This document shows, piece by piece, positions 33,739 through 47,821 of a DNA stretch of 64,000 nt. Each line of letters opens with the position of its first letter. Within the stretch, counting starts at the first letter, position 1. Source of the DNA: Bathymodiolus brooksi (taxonomy: Eukaryota > Mollusca > Bivalvia > Mytilida > Modiolidae); the NCBI GenBank assembly GCA_963680875.1, contig OY804579.1, positions 25,219,804 to 25,283,803 of the forward strand, in the 5' to 3' direction. The notes under the pieces are model-generated. The model was not told where the DNA came from and ran no database searches. It saw only the letters and a list, made by a program, of their open reading frames with translations. The translations under genes and the position numbers were made by a program.

Positions 33739-34369
33739 CCCATGATTGTGAAATTTCAGAATTTGGGCCCCAAGATAGCTCATGTTCCATAATGACTCAG
33801 AAAGATGAGTATTTTGTCCCCAAAAATGTAAGACAGTTGGATGAAAATAAGAAAGTTCATATTTGGAATTTGACTTTAGTTTATCTTTGGTAACTTTTAT
33901 GTATCATGTACTGGTAACCTCTATACATGTAACTTTTATGTATGGTGACCTCTATACAGGTAACTTTTATGCATCATATACTGGTGACCTCTATACATGT
34001 AACGTTTATGTATGGTGACCTCTATACAGGTAATTTTTATCCCTGTGTATAATCATGCATGTAGCCTGTGTTCTCAAACTGAACGACCAAATTGTCGGCT
34101 TCTCTCTTCGTTCTCCTTCTATAAAAGAAAAATAAATTCACTGTTTCCTCTAAAAGATATTCTGAATAAAAATCTGTATTTCAATCATAATAAGTCAACT
34201 GTAAAGCTGTAAAATAAAAAGGTGGAAATCTAATTTAATATCTTTCAATATACAAATGTACTGTTAACCACTGTCTGTCTATATAAGTGTATATTCTCAT
34301 GCAGGAACATTAATTCTAATCTATGTTAACTGTTTACCTTTAGCTCAACAAATCTTGCTTTAAAGAAGA
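33739..34369. repeat. Intergenic stretch with a 70-bp tandem pair
   Basis: At 33891-34030 a 70-bp unit (taacttttatgtatcatgta ... cctctatacagg) occurs twice. Each unit is itself two half-repeats ending 'cctctatacatg/agg'. The rest has no recognisable content. Confidence 0.75.
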
Positions 34370-35509
34370 AACCTGACTGTCCTATTACATTTAAATATTA
34401 CTGTTAAAGAAGAACCTGACTGTCCTATTACATTAAAATATAACTGTTAAAGAAGAACCTGACTGCCCTATTACATTAAAATATTACTGTTAAAGAGGAA
34501 AAGATGACTGTCCTATTACATTAAAATATTACTGTTAAAGAAGAACCTGACTGTTCTATTACATTAAAATATTACTGTTAAAGAAGAAAAGCTGACTGTC
34601 CTATTACATTAAAATATTACTGTTAAAGAAGAACCTGACTGTCCTATTACATTAAAATATGACTGTTAAAGAAGAAAAGCTGACTGTCCTATTACATTAA
34701 AATATGACTGTTAAAGAAGAAAAGCTGACTGTCCTATTACATTAAAATATTACTGTTAAAGAAGAAAAGCTGACTGTCCTATTACATTAAAATATGACTG
34801 TTAAAGAAGAAAAGCTGACTGTCCTATTACATTAAAATATTCCTGTTAAAGAAGAAAAGCTGACTGTCCTATTACATTAAAATATTACTGTTAAAGAAGA
34901 AAATCTGACTGTCCTATTACATTAAAATATTACTGTTAAAGAAGAAAAGCTGACTGCCCTATTACATTAAAATATTACTGTTAAAGAGGAAAAGCTGACT
35001 GTCCTATTACATTTAAATATGACTATTAAAGAAAACCTGACTGTCCTATTGCATTAAAATATGACTGTTAAAAAAGAAGAACCTGACTGTCCTATTACAT
35101 TAAAATATTATTGATAAAGAAGAAAACCTGACTGTTCTATTACATTAAAATATTACTGTTAAAGAAGAAAAGCTGACTGTCTTAATATTACTGCTAAAAA
35201 AAAACCTTGACTGTCCTATTACATTAAAATATTACTGTTAAAAAAGTAAAGCTGACTGTTCTATTACATTAAAATATTCCTGTTAAAGAAGAAAAGCTGA
35301 CTGTCCTATTACATTAAAATAATACTGTTAAAGAAGAAAACCTAACTGTCCTATTACATTAAAATATTACTGTTAAAGAAGAACCTGACTGTCCTATTAC
35401 ATTAAAATATGACTTTTAAAGAAGAAAAGCAGACTGTTCTATTACATTAAAATATTCCTGTTAAAGAAGAAAACCTGACTGTCCTATTACATTAAAATAT
35501 GACTTAAAA

Positions 35510-36832
35510 ATCGAGAAAGCATCAGAGATGCAACAGCCGAGTTGCAAGTCATAATCGTTTGGTCTTGTTTTATAAATAAGTAAGAAACTAAAGAATAAAT
35601 ATATGGTTTAAGGGTGGGGATCTCAACCATTAAAAAGTTCACTTCAGGTAGGGGGTGGGGCATAACCCCTGGGGCCTGAGCTATAAGGCATTTAATTTGC
35701 CTAGTCACCCTGATCATAAATATATATGGCTTAGGGGTGGGGATCTCAACCATTAAAAAGTTCACTTCAGGTAAGGGGTAGGGTATGACCACGGGGCCTG
35801 AGCTATAAGGCATTTAATTTGCCTAGTCACCCTGATCATAAATATATATGGTTTAGGGGTGGGGATCTCAACCATTAAAAAGTTCACTTCAGGTAGGGGG
35901 TGGGTATGACCCTGGGGCCTGAGCTATAATGCATTTAATTTGCCTAGTCACCCTTATCATAAATATATATGGTTTAGGGGTGGGGATCTCAACCATTAAA
36001 AAGTTCACTTCAGGTAGGGGGTGGGGTATGACCCTGGGGCCTGAGCTATAATGCATTTAATTTGCCTAGTCACCCTGATCATAAATATATATGGTTTAGG
36101 GTGGGGATCTCGGTCACATTTTTTAAAACAGATTTTCCAGTGGGGTGGGTCTGAGCCCCGGGGATAGAAATGTTGAATGCACAACTTCACATTGGCATCT
36201 CCACCCATATCAAATATTAAGTTTCTATCTTTTGTAGTTTCAGAGAAATGTGTAATTCTCAAAATATGTACCTTTTCTATAAAAAACCATGATTTTACAA
36301 GAAAAAAACAATATATTAATCTGAATTTCGAACTTGCTCTAAATAATAGTGTAATAATGCTTCCTACCAAACATTATGTTGATCGGCCAAAAACTAAGAG
36401 CGCTATCGTTTTAACGAAGATAATTCTCAAAATATGTACTTTTTTTATAAAAAAAAACCATGATTTTACAAGAAAAAAACAATAGATTAATCTGAATTTC
36501 GAACTCGCTCTAAATAATAGTGTAATCATGCTTCCTACCGAAAATTACGTTGATCGGCAAAAAACTAAGAGCGCTATCGCTTTAACGAAGATAATTCTCA
36601 AAATATGTACTTTTTCTATAAAAAACCATGATTTTACAAGAAAAAAACAATAGATTAAACTGAATTTCGAATTCGCTCTAAATAATAGTGTAATAATGCT
36701 TCCCACCAAAAAATATGTTGATCGGCAATAAACTAAGAGCGCTATCGTGTTAACGAAGATAGGCTAACATACGCCCGCACGCCTTTCGCCAAAACATAAG
36801 TCGACTGCAACTTCGTTGCAGCTCGGCTAAAA
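35510..36832 (+). repeat. 1.33-kb hairpin-ended insert in satellite, copy 1
   Basis: The 5' end has 'gcaacagccgagttgcaagt'. There are five ~120-bp units with 'aggggtggggatctcaacc' and 'tttaatttgcctagtcacc', and three ~169-bp units with 'ttctcaaaatatgtac' and 'aagagcgctatcg'. The 3' end is 'gcaacttcgttgcagctcgg' then CTAAAAA. It interrupts the satellite at an A-run between 'atatgactt' and 'gaagaacctgac'. Confidence 0.85.
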
Positions 36833-39800
36833 ATGAAGAACCTGACTGTCCTATTACATTAAAATATTATTGATAAAAAAGAAAACCTGACTGTCCTATT
36901 ACATTAAAATATTCCTTTTAATAAAGAAAAGCTGACTGTCCTATTACATAAAAATATTACTGTTAAAGAAGAAAAGCTGACTGTCCTATTACATTAAAAT
37001 ATTACTGTTAAAGAGGAAAAGCTGACTGTCCTATTATATTTAAATATTACTGTTAAAGAAGAAAATCTGACTGTCCTATTACATTAAAATATTACTTTTA
37101 AAGAAGAAAATCTGACTGTTCTATTACATTAAAATATTCTTGTTAAAGAAGAAAACCTGACTGTCCTTTTACATTAAAATATTACTTTTAAAGAAGAAAA
37201 CCTGACTGTTCTATTACATTAAAATATTCCTGTTAAGAAAGAAAACCTGATTGCTCTATTACATTAAAATATTCCTGTTAAAAAAGAAAACCTGATTGCC
37301 CTATTACATTAAAATATGACTTAAAAAAAGAAGAATCTGACTGTCCTATTACATTAAAATATTATTGATAAGAAAGGAAAGCTGACTCCTATTACATTAA
37401 AATATTCCTGTTAATGAAGAAAAGCTGACTGTCCTATTACATTAAAATATTTCTGTTAAAGAAGAAAAGCTGACTGTCCTATTACATTAAAATATTACTG
37501 TTAAAGAAGAACCTGACTGTCCTATTACATTAAAGTATTACTATTAAAAAAGAAAAGCTGACTGTTCTATTACATTAAAATATTCCTGTTAAAGAAGAAA
37601 AGTTGATTGCCCTATTAAATTAAAATAATACTGTAAAAGAAGAAAACCTAACTGTCCTATTACATTTAAATATTACTGTTAAAGAAAAACCTGACTGTCC
37701 TATTACATTAAAATATTACTTTTAAAGAAGAAAACCAGACTGTTCTATTACATTAAAATGTTCCTGTTAAAGAAGAAAACCTGACTGTCCTATTACATTA
37801 AAATATGACTGTTAAAAAAGAAGAACCTAACTTTCCTATTACATTAAAATATTATTGAAAGAAAAAAAAACCTGACTGTCCTATTACATTAAAATATTAT
37901 TGATAAAAAAGAAAACCTGACTGTCCTATTACATTAAAATATTCCTGTTAATGAAGAAAAACTGACTGTCCTATTACATTAAAATATTACTGTTAAAGAA
38001 AAAAAAAAGCTGACTGTCCTATTACATTAAAATATTACTGTTAAAGAAGAAAATCTGACTGTCCTATTACATTAAAATATTACTGTAAAAGAAGAAAAGC
38101 TGACTGTCCTATTACATTAAAATATTACTTTTAAAGAAGAAAACCTGACTGTTCTATTACATTAAAATATTCCTGTTAAAAAAGAAAACCTGATTGCCCT
38201 ATTACATTAAAATATTCCTGTTAAAAAAAGAAGAATCTGACTGTCCTATTACATTAAAATATTACTTTTAAAGAAGAAAACCTGACTGTTCTATTACATT
38301 AAAATATTCCTGTTAAAAAAGAAAACCTGATTGCCCTATTACATTAAAATATGACTTAAAAAAAGAAGAATCTGACTGTCCTAATACATTAAAATATTAT
38401 TGATCAAAAAGAAAAGCTGACTCCTATTACATTAAAATATTCCTGTTAATGAAGAAAAGCTGACTGTCCTATTACATTAAAATATTACGTTAAAGAAGAA
38501 AAGATGACTGTCCTATTACATTAAAGTATTACTGTTAAAAAAGAAAAGCTGACTGTTCTATTACATTAAAATATTCCTGTTAAAGAAGAAAAGCTGACTG
38601 TCCTATTACATTAAAATATGACTTAAAAAAAGAAGAATCTGACTGTCCTATTACATTAAAATATTATTGATGAAACAGAAAAGCTGACTCCTATTACATT
38701 AAAATATTCCTGTTAATGAAGAAAAGCTGACTGTCCTATTACATTAAAATTTTACTGTTAAAGAAGAAAAACCTGACTGTCCTATTACATTAAAATATTA
38801 CTGTTAAAGAAGAACATGACTGTCCTATTACATTAAAATATTATTGATAAAAAAGAAAACCTGACTCCTATTACATTAAAATATTCCTGTTAATGAAGAA
38901 AAGCTGACTGTCCTATTAACATTACTGTAAAAGAAGAAAAGCTGACTGTCCTATTACATTAAAATATTACTGTTAAAGAGGAAAAGCTGACTGTCCTATT
39001 ATATTAAAATATTACTGTTAAAGAAGAAAAGCTGACTGTCCTATTACATTAAAATATTACTATTAAAGAAGAAAACCTGACTGTCCTATTACAATAAAAT
39101 ATTACTGTTAAAGAAGAACCTGACTGTTCTATTACATTAAAATATTACTGTTAAAGAAAAGCTGATTGTCCTATTACATTAAAATATTATTTTAAAGAAG
39201 AAAATCTGACTGTTGTATTACATTAAAATATTCCTGTTAAAGAAGAAAAGCTGACTGTCCTATTACATTAAAATATTATTGATAAAGACGAAAATCTGAC
39301 TGTCCTATTATATTAAAACATTACTGTTAAAGAAGAAAAGCTGACTGTCCTAATATTACTGTTAAAAAAACCCTGACTGTCCTATTACATTAAAATATTC
39401 CTGTTAAAGAAGAAAAGCTGACTCCTATTACATTAAAATATTACTGTTAAAGAAGAACCTGACTGTCCTATTACATTAAAATATTATTGATAAAAAAGAA
39501 AACCTGACTGTCCTATTACATTAAAATATTACTGTTAAAGAGGAAAAGCTGACTGTCCTATTACATTTAAATATGACTATTAAAGAAAACCTGACTGTCC
39601 TATTGCATTAAAATATGACTGTTAAAAAAGAAGAACCTGACTGTCCTATTACTTTAAAATATTATTGATAAAGAAGAAAACCTGACTGTTCTATTACATT
39701 AAAATATTACTGTTAAAGAAGAAAAGCTGACTGTCTTAATATTACTGCTAAAAAAAAACCTTGACTGTCCTATTACATTAAAATATTACTGTTAAAAAAG

Positions 39801-40063
39801 TAAAGCTGACTGTTCTATTACATTAAAATATTCCTGTTAAAGAAGAAAAGCTGACTGTCCTATTACATTAAAATAATACTGTTAAAGAAGAAAACCTAAC
39901 TGTCCTATTACATTAAAATATTACTGTTAAAGAAGAACCTGACTGTCCTATTACATTAAAATATGACTTTTAAAGAAGAAAAGCAGACTGTTCTATTACA
40001 TTAAAATATTCCTGTTAAAGAAGAAAACCTGACTGTCCTATTACATTAAAATATGACTTAAAA

Positions 40064-41386
40064 ATCGAGAAAGCATCAGAGATGCAACAGCCGAGTTGCA
40101 AGTCATAATCGTTTGGTCTTGTTTTATAAATAAGTAAGAAACTAAAGAATAAATATATGGTTTAAGGGTGGGGATCTCAACCATTAAAAAGTTCACTTCA
40201 GGTAGGGGGTGGGGCATAACCCCTGGGGCCTGAGCTATAAGGCATTTAATTTGCCTAGTCACCCTGATCATAAATATATATGGCTTAGGGGTGGGGATCT
40301 CAACCATTAAAAAGTTCACTTCAGGTAAGGGGTGGGGTATGACCCCGGGGCCTGAGCTATAAGGCATTTAATTTGCCTAGTCACCCTGATCATAAATATA
40401 TATGGTTTAGGGGTGGGGATCTCAACCATTAAAAAGTTCACTTCAGGTAGGGGGTGGGTATGACCCTGGGGCCTGAGCTATAATGCATTTAATTTGCCTA
40501 GTCACCCTTATCATAAATATATATGGTTTAGGGGTGGGGATCTCAACCATTAAAAAGTTCACTTCAGGTAGGGGGTGGGGTATGACCCTGGGGCCTGAGC
40601 TATAATGCATTTAATTTGCCTAGTCACCCTGATCATAAATATATATGGTTTAGGGTGGGGATCTCGGTCACATTTTTTAAAACAGATTTTCCAGTGGGGT
40701 GGGTCTGAGCCCCGGGGATAGAAATGTTGAATGCACAACTTCACATTGGCATCTCCACCCATATCAAATATTAAGTTTCTATCTTTTGTAGTTTCAGAGA
40801 AATGTGTAATTCTCAAAATATGTACCTTTTCTATAAAAAACCATGATTTTACAAGAAAAAAACAATATATTAATCTGAATTTCGAACTTGCTCTAAATAA
40901 TAGTGTAATAATGCTTCCTACCAAACATTATGTTGATCGGCCAAAAACTAAGAGCGCTATCGTTTTAACGAAGATAATTCTCAAAATATGTACTTTTTTT
41001 ATAAAAAAAACCCATGATTTTACAAGAAAAAAACAATAGATTAATCTGAATTTCGAACTCGCTCTAAATAATAGTGTAATCATGCTTCCTACCAAAAATT
41101 ACGTCGATCGGCAAAAAACTAAGAGCGCTATCGCTTTAACGAAGATAATTCTCAAAATATGTACTTTTTCTATAAAAAACCATGATTTTACAAGAAAAAA
41201 ACAATAGATTAAACTGAATTTCGAATTCGCTCTAAATAATAGTGTAATAATGCTTCCCACCAAAAAATATGTTGATCGGCAATAAACTAAGAGCGCTATC
41301 GTGTTAACGAAGATAGGCTAACATACGCCCGCACGCCTTTCGCCAAAACATAAGTCGACTGCAACTTCGTTGCAGCTCGGCTAAAA
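40064..41386 (+). repeat. 1.33-kb hairpin-ended insert in satellite, copy 2
   Basis: It is the near-identical second copy of 35510-36832 at offset 4,554, in the same position within the satellite. The insertion therefore predates the tandem duplication. Confidence 0.88.
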
Positions 41387-44300
41387 ATGAAGAACCTGAC
41401 TGTCCTATTACATTAAAATATTATTGATAAAAAAGAAAACCTGACTGTCCTATTACATTAAAATATTCCTTTTAATAAAGAAAAGCTGACTGTCCTATTA
41501 CATAAAAATATTACTGTTAAAGAAGAAAAGCTGACTGTCCTATTACATTAAAATATTACTGTTAAAGAGGAAAAGCTGACTGTCCTATTATATTTAAATA
41601 TTACTGTTAAAGAAGAAAATCTGACTGTCCTATTACATTAAAATATTACTTTTAAAGAAGAAAATCTGACTGTTCTATTACATTAAAATATTCTTGTTAA
41701 AGAAGAAAACCTGACTGTCCTTTTACATTAAAATATTACTTTTAAAGAAGAAAACCTGACTGTTCTATTACATTAAAATATTCCTGTTAAGAAAGAAAAC
41801 CTGATTGCCCTATTACATTAAAATATTCCTGTTAAAAAAGAAAACCTGATTGCCCTATTACATTAAAATATGACTTAAAAAAAGAAGAATCTGACTGTCC
41901 TATTACATTAAAATATTATTGATAAAAAAGGAAAGCTGACTCCTATTACATTAAAATATTCCTGTTAATGAAGAAAAGCTGACTGTCCTATTACATTAAA
42001 ATATTTCTGTTAAAGAAGAAAAGCTGACTGTCCTATTACATTAAAATATTACTGTTAAAGAAGAACCTGACTGTCCTATTACATTAAAGTATTACTATTA
42101 AAAAAGAAAAGCTGACTGTTCTATTACATTAAAATATTCCTGTTAAAGAAGAAAAGTTGATTGCCCTATTAAATTAAAATAATACTGTAAAAGAAGAAAA
42201 CCTAACTGTCCTATTACATTTAAATATTACTGTTAAAGAAAAACCTGACTGTCCTATTACATTAAAATATTACTTTTAAAGAAGAAAACCAGACTGTTCT
42301 ATTACATTAAAATGTTCCTGTTAAAGAAGAAAACCTGACTGTCCTATTACATTAAAATATGACTGTTAAAAAAGAAGAACCTAACTTTCCTATTACATTA
42401 AAATATTATTGAAAGAAAAAAAAACCTGACTGTCCTATTACATTAAAATATTATTGATAAAAAAGAAAACCTGACTGTCCTATTACATTAAAATATTCCT
42501 GTTAATGAAGAAAAACTGACTGTCCTATTACATTAAAATATTACTGTTAAAGAAAAAAAAAAGCTGACTGTCCTATTACATTAAAATATTACTGTTAAAG
42601 AAGAAAATCTGACTGTCCTATTACATTAAAATATTACTGTAAAAGAAGAAAAGCTGACTGTCCTATTACATTAAAATATTACTTTTAAAGAAGAAAACCT
42701 GACTGTTCTATTACATTAAAATATTCCTGTTAAAAAAGAAAACCTGATTGCCCTATTACATTAAAATATTCCTGTTAAAAAAAGAAGAATCTGACTGTCC
42801 TATTACATTAAAATATTACTTTTAAAGAAGAAAACATGACTGTTCTATTACATTAAAATATTCCTGTTAAAAAAGAAAACCTGATTGCCCTATTACATTA
42901 AAATATGACTTAAAAAAAGAAGAATCTGACTGTCCTAATACATTAAAATATTATTGATCAAAAAGAAAAGCTGACTCCTATTACATTAAAATATTCCTGT
43001 TAATGAAGAAAAGCTGACTGTCCTATTACATTAAAATACTACGTTAAAGAAGAAAAGATGACTGTCCTATTACATTAAAGTATTACTGTTAAAAAAGAAA
43101 AGCTGACTGTTCTATTACATTAAAATATTCCTGTTAAAGAAGAAAAGCTGACTGTCCTATTACATTAAAATATGACTTAAAAAAAGAAGAATCTGACTGT
43201 CCTATTACATTAAAATATTATTGATGAAACAGAAAAGCTGACTCCTATTACATTAAAATATTCCTGTTAATGAAGAAAAGCTGACTGTCCTATTACATTA
43301 AAATTTTACTGTTAAAGAAGAAAAACCTGACTGTCCTATTACATTAAAATATTACTGTTAAAGAAGAACATGACTGTCCTATTACATTAAAATATTATTG
43401 ATAAAAAAGAAAACCTGACTCCTATTACATTAAAATATTCCTGTTAATGAAGAAAAGCTGACTGTCCTATTAACATTACTGTAAAAGAAGAAAAGCTGAC
43501 TGTCCTATTACATTAAAATATTACTGTTAAAGAGGAAAAGCTGACTGTCCTATTATATTAAAATATTACTGTTAAAGAAGAAAAGCTGACTGTCCTATTA
43601 CATTAAAATATTACTATTAAAGAAGAAAACCTGACTGTCCTATTACAATAAAATATTACTGTTAAAGAAGAACCTGACTGTTCTATTACATTAAAATATT
43701 ACTGTTAAAGAAAAGCTGATTGTCCTATTACATTAAAATATTATTTTAAAGAAGAAAATCTGACTGTTGTATTACATTAAAATATTCCTGTTAAAGAAGA
43801 AAAGCTGACTGTCCTATTACATTAAAATATTATTGATAAAGACGAAAATCTGACTGTCCTATTATATTAAAACATTACTGTTAAAGAAGAAAAGCTGACT
43901 GTCCTAATATTACTGTTAAAAAAAACCTGACTGTCCTATTACATTAAAATATTCCTGTTAAAGAAGAAAAGCTGACTCCTATTACATTAAAATATTACTG
44001 TTAAAGAAGAACCTGACTGTCCTATTACATTAAAATATTATTGATAAAAAAGAAAACCTGACTGTCCTATTACATTAAAATATTACTGATAAAGAGGAAA
44101 AGCTGACTGTCCTATTATATTAAAATATTACTGTTAAAGAAGAAAACCTGACTGTCCTATTACAATAAAATATTACTGTAAAAGAAGAACCTGACTGTTC
44201 TATTACATTAAAATATTACTGTTAAAGAAGAAAAGCTGACTGCCCTATTACATTAAAATATTATTTTAAAGAAGAAAATCTGACTGTTCTATTACATTAA

Positions 44301-44999
44301 AATATTCCTGTTAAAGAAGAAAATCTGACTGTCCTATTACATTAAAATATTATTGATAAAGACAAAAACCTGACTGTCCTATTATATTAAAACATTACTG
44401 TTAAAGAAGAAAAGCTGACTGTCCTAATATTACTGTTAAAAAAACCCTGACTGTCCTATTACATTAAAATATTACTTTTAAAAAAGAAAAGCTGACTGTC
44501 CTATTACATTACAATATTACTTTTAAAGAAGAAAATTTGACTGTTCTATTACATTAAAATATTCCTTTTAAAGAAGAAAACCTGACTCTCCTATTACATT
44601 AAAATATGACTGTTAAAAAAGAAGAACCTGACTGTCCTATTACATTAAAATATTATTGATAAAAAAGAAAACCTGACTGTCCTATTACATTAAAATATTA
44701 CTGTTAATGAAGAAAAGCTGACTGTCCTATTAACATTGAAATATTACTGTTAAAGAGGAAAAGCTGAGTGTCCTATTACATTAAAATATTACTGTTAAAG
44801 AAGAAAAGCTGACTGTCCTATTATATTAAAATATTACTGTTAAAGAGGAAAAGCTGACTGTCCTATTACATTAAAATATTACTGTTAAAGAAGAAAAGCT
44901 GACTGTCCTATTACATTTAAATATTACTGTTAAAGAAAGCCTGACTGTCCTATTACATTAAAATATTATTGATAAAGAAAAAAAGCTGAATGTCCTCTC

Positions 45000-45367
45000 A
45001 AAAACAGCATTAGTTCCATAATAACATAATAAAGGGACTTTTTTTTTGGAATGCAATAAAAAAAAATCTGCATAAAAGCAAATGAACAATAAATAATTTA
45101 TACCCATATATATATGGAAATACCCTTTTTGATACCTTTTAGCCTCTTGTTTCTTTTGTGTACATTTGATCAATAAAAAAGCCCATAAAACTGTGTAGGG
45201 GACCATCCAGTGAATATTTCTACCAAGTTTGGTTCCAATTGGTGCAGTGGTTTCAGAGAAGAATATTAAAATGTAAATGTTTACAGACAAGGACGCCACC
45301 GACAAGGACAACTATGGACATCAAGTGATGGCAATACCTGACATGAGCCTTTGGGTCTGGTGAGCTA
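45000..45367 (+). repeat. Hairpin-ended repeat, 'gagcta' family
   Basis: It contains 'taccaagtttggttccaatt' and 'gtggtttcagagaagaa', then 'gacaaggacgccaccgacaa'. It ends catgagcctttgggtctggt-gagcta plus an A-run. It begins directly at the end of the 45-bp satellite. Confidence 0.7.
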
Positions 45368-45559
45368 TAAAAAATTAAAGTTTGTTTTTGCCCACAAAAA
45401 CGTATTTCTTCCCCCGTCCCACAAACTGTAGTCAAAGGTAAAAAATCTATTTTGATAACAAATAAAATTAAGCTTCAATGAATAACAAAAAAACCTGTTT
45501 TTAATCCATGAAACACAAAAATAAATTGATCAAAAGTGCAAAAGCAAGGGTTACAGGTA

Positions 45560-46312
45560 CTATTCCATATTGTCATGGAAAAGTTCCCCATTCCAAAAAA
45601 TTGCTCAGCCTATGTTCCAATGATTTTAAAGGAGTTTTGTTCTTCTAAAATCAATGGATTGGTGATGAAAAACTTTTTCAGGGAAATAGTGACATTATGA
45701 TAGACTCTTGTACATATACGTGTATATATATATACAAGTTTCAGTAAGGGATATTACACTAGAGTGTTTGCAAATAACTCCCACAAAATTTACGGGATCA
45801 AAATTTTCTGGTAATATGCACAACTACATATGGTGTCCTTATTACCTTCCAAGTTTCATGAAATTCTGTTCTGTAGTTTCAGAGGAGTTGTGCTGACAAA
45901 CTGCTTCAGAAGTATAATTCGGGAAATTTCTATGTTCAAAGGGGCATAACTCCCACAAAATTCAGGAGATAAAAATATTCTGGTAATATGCACAACTACA
46001 AATGGTGTCCTTACTACCTACCAAGTTTCATGAAATTCTGTTCAGTAGTTTCAGAGGAGTTGTGCTGACAAGCTGCTTCAGAAGTATATTTCGGAAAATT
46101 TTTAAGTTCAAAGGGGCATAACTCCTACAAAACTTAGGGGATCAAAATTTCCTGGTAATATGCACAACTACATATGGTGTACTTACTACCTACCAAGTTT
46201 CATGAAATTCTGTTCAGTAGTTTCAGAGGAGTTGCGCTGACAAACTGTGTGACGGACAGACGGACAGGACAAAAACAATATGTCTCTCCACCAAAGTGGA
46301 GGGAGACATAAC
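45560..46312 (+). repeat. Hairpin-ended repeat, 'tgtctctcc' family
   Basis: Three ~185-bp monomers contain 'ggtaatatgcacaactaca', 'taccaagtttcatgaaattc' and 'agtagtttcagaggagttg'. Then 'gacggacagacggacag' leads to the hairpin tgtctctccaccaaagtgg...ggagacata at 46280-46310. Confidence 0.8.
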
Positions 46313-46439
46313 TATCAAAGTCAGACTTGAAATAAAAATTATAAGTCTTGTTCGTTGGTCCCATTTTGAACCCCTTATATCTAGGAATAGTAAGAGCCAT
46401 AACAAATGTGTTAGCATACTACTACATAATTATAATTAG

Positions 46440-47289
46440 TAACATCAAGAATAAAACCCCATCCAGATTGGTTAAACAATAAACGCTCCACAATAAACCA
46501 ACATCTTTTTTGATACTTTTGGGACTCTTTGTTTCTTTCTTGACAGATCACAAAAAAAACCATAAATTTTCATAGAACCATCCAATGAACATTCATACCA
46601 AGTTTGGTTCCAATTGACTTAGTGGTTTCAGAGAAGAGGATAATAAAAGAAAACACCCCTTTTGACCTCTTTTTATGCCCCCGTACTAGCTGCATAAAGG
46701 GAACATGGTTTGTCCGGCTATCTCCTCCTACAGTTTTAGAGCTACAGCTTTATTATTTTGCAGGATGTTTATACACATAATGGAGGTGTGCATGTCCACA
46801 GGATTTTGATGGTCAAGCAGGGGCATCATTTGTGTCTTACAGACACACTTCATTTTTTAAAAATCACTCCTAACAAAACAACTTTGTCCATAATTATCAA
46901 TTGCGGGGGCATACTACTTTTCTAGTTTTTTTTTATTCAAGTACTTTCAATCAACAACAACAACAAAAACCAAACTTTTTATAGAATCATCCAATGAGCA
47001 TTGCTACGTTTGGTTCCAATTAGCTAAATGTTTTGAGAATAAGATTAAAAACAGAAAACATAATTTTTAACACCTTTGGATCTCTTATTTCTTTTGTGTC
47101 CTTTCAATCAATTAAAAAACATATATTTTCAGAGGACCATTCAATGAACACTCCTACTAAGATTGGTGCCAATTGGGCCAATGGTTTCAGAGAACGATCT
47201 TAAAATGTAAAAGTTTACATACAACAACGACGATGACGGACGCCAATTGATGGCAATACCTCACATGACCCTTTGGGTCAGGTCAGCTA
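46440..47289 (+). repeat. Hairpin-ended repeat with a nested relative
   Basis: The monomers contain 'taccaagtttggttccaatt' and 'tggtttcagagaa'. The end is 'cctcacatgaccctttgggt'-caggtcagcta plus an A-run. A second family is nested at 46674-46913, bounded by tatgcccccg and cgggggcata. A degraded monomer continues to about 47560. Confidence 0.65.
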
Positions 47290-47293
47290 AAAA

Positions 47294-47821
47294 AAAACTC
47301 ATCACCATCAGATAAACAACAAACTCTCCATGTACAAATAACAGAAATATTCATATTTGGACCTTATAGTCCTCTTGTTTAGAAATAGGTATGGCTACAA
47401 TACCCCAAATCAATTCCAACCCTTATTCTGTCCCTAATACATACAAATTCATAATGGTCAGTCAACTAGAACTAAAGTTATTGCAAAGAAACCATAGTGT
47501 CTGCAGACGGATGAGGAAGATAGACCAATAACATACAATGTAATACCACCACAATATTCTGAGGTGACATTTAGCTTGACAGATTTATTAGATTATAGTG
47601 GGAGAGTGATTGTTGTTTAACGTATTACATTTTATCATATACTTAGTACTAAATAAAGGAAATTTGCATATATAATACTGAAAGAACATTACGACTGTAT
47701 TTGTCTTCCGTGACTGATATCATCACCCCATTATCATACCCCTTAAAATGATATTGATCACGTGACTAAAGGTTCATAATACAGAACAAGACTTTCTCAT
47801 GTTTAAGCATATGATAAACAT
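47294..47821. other. Repeat remnant, no gene
   Basis: It has one decayed monomer of the preceding repeat ('ttattgcaaagaaaccatag', 'gacggatgaggaaga') and AT-rich sequence. Confidence 0.4.

Larger units (their letters stand above)
34965..44080 (+). repeat. Tandem duplication of a 4,554-bp higher-order unit
   Basis: The segment from about 34965 to 39518 recurs from 39519 to about 44080 at an exact offset of 4,554 bp, including monomer order, indels and the 1.33-kb insert. By eye I find only about a dozen differences (for example at 35783/40337, 36540/41094, 38485/43039). It is either a very young duplication or an assembly artefact. Confidence 0.93.
34370..44995 (+). repeat. ~45-bp satellite array
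   Basis: About 180 copies of a unit near 'ctgactgtcctattacatta' followed by 'aaatattactgttaaagaag' and 'aaaag' (45 bp, with variants of 41-46 bp). The array is broken by two 1.33-kb inserts (35510-36832, 40064-41386). Monomer variants occur in a fixed order that repeats at 4,554 bp. Confidence 0.97.

Noticed and set aside
36177..36485. 100-aa frames within the 1.33-kb satellite insert (and at 40731-41039, plus minus-strand 35487-36370)
   Set aside because: They run through internal tandem repeats. Repetition keeps frames open by chance, and there is no domain, start context or splice site.
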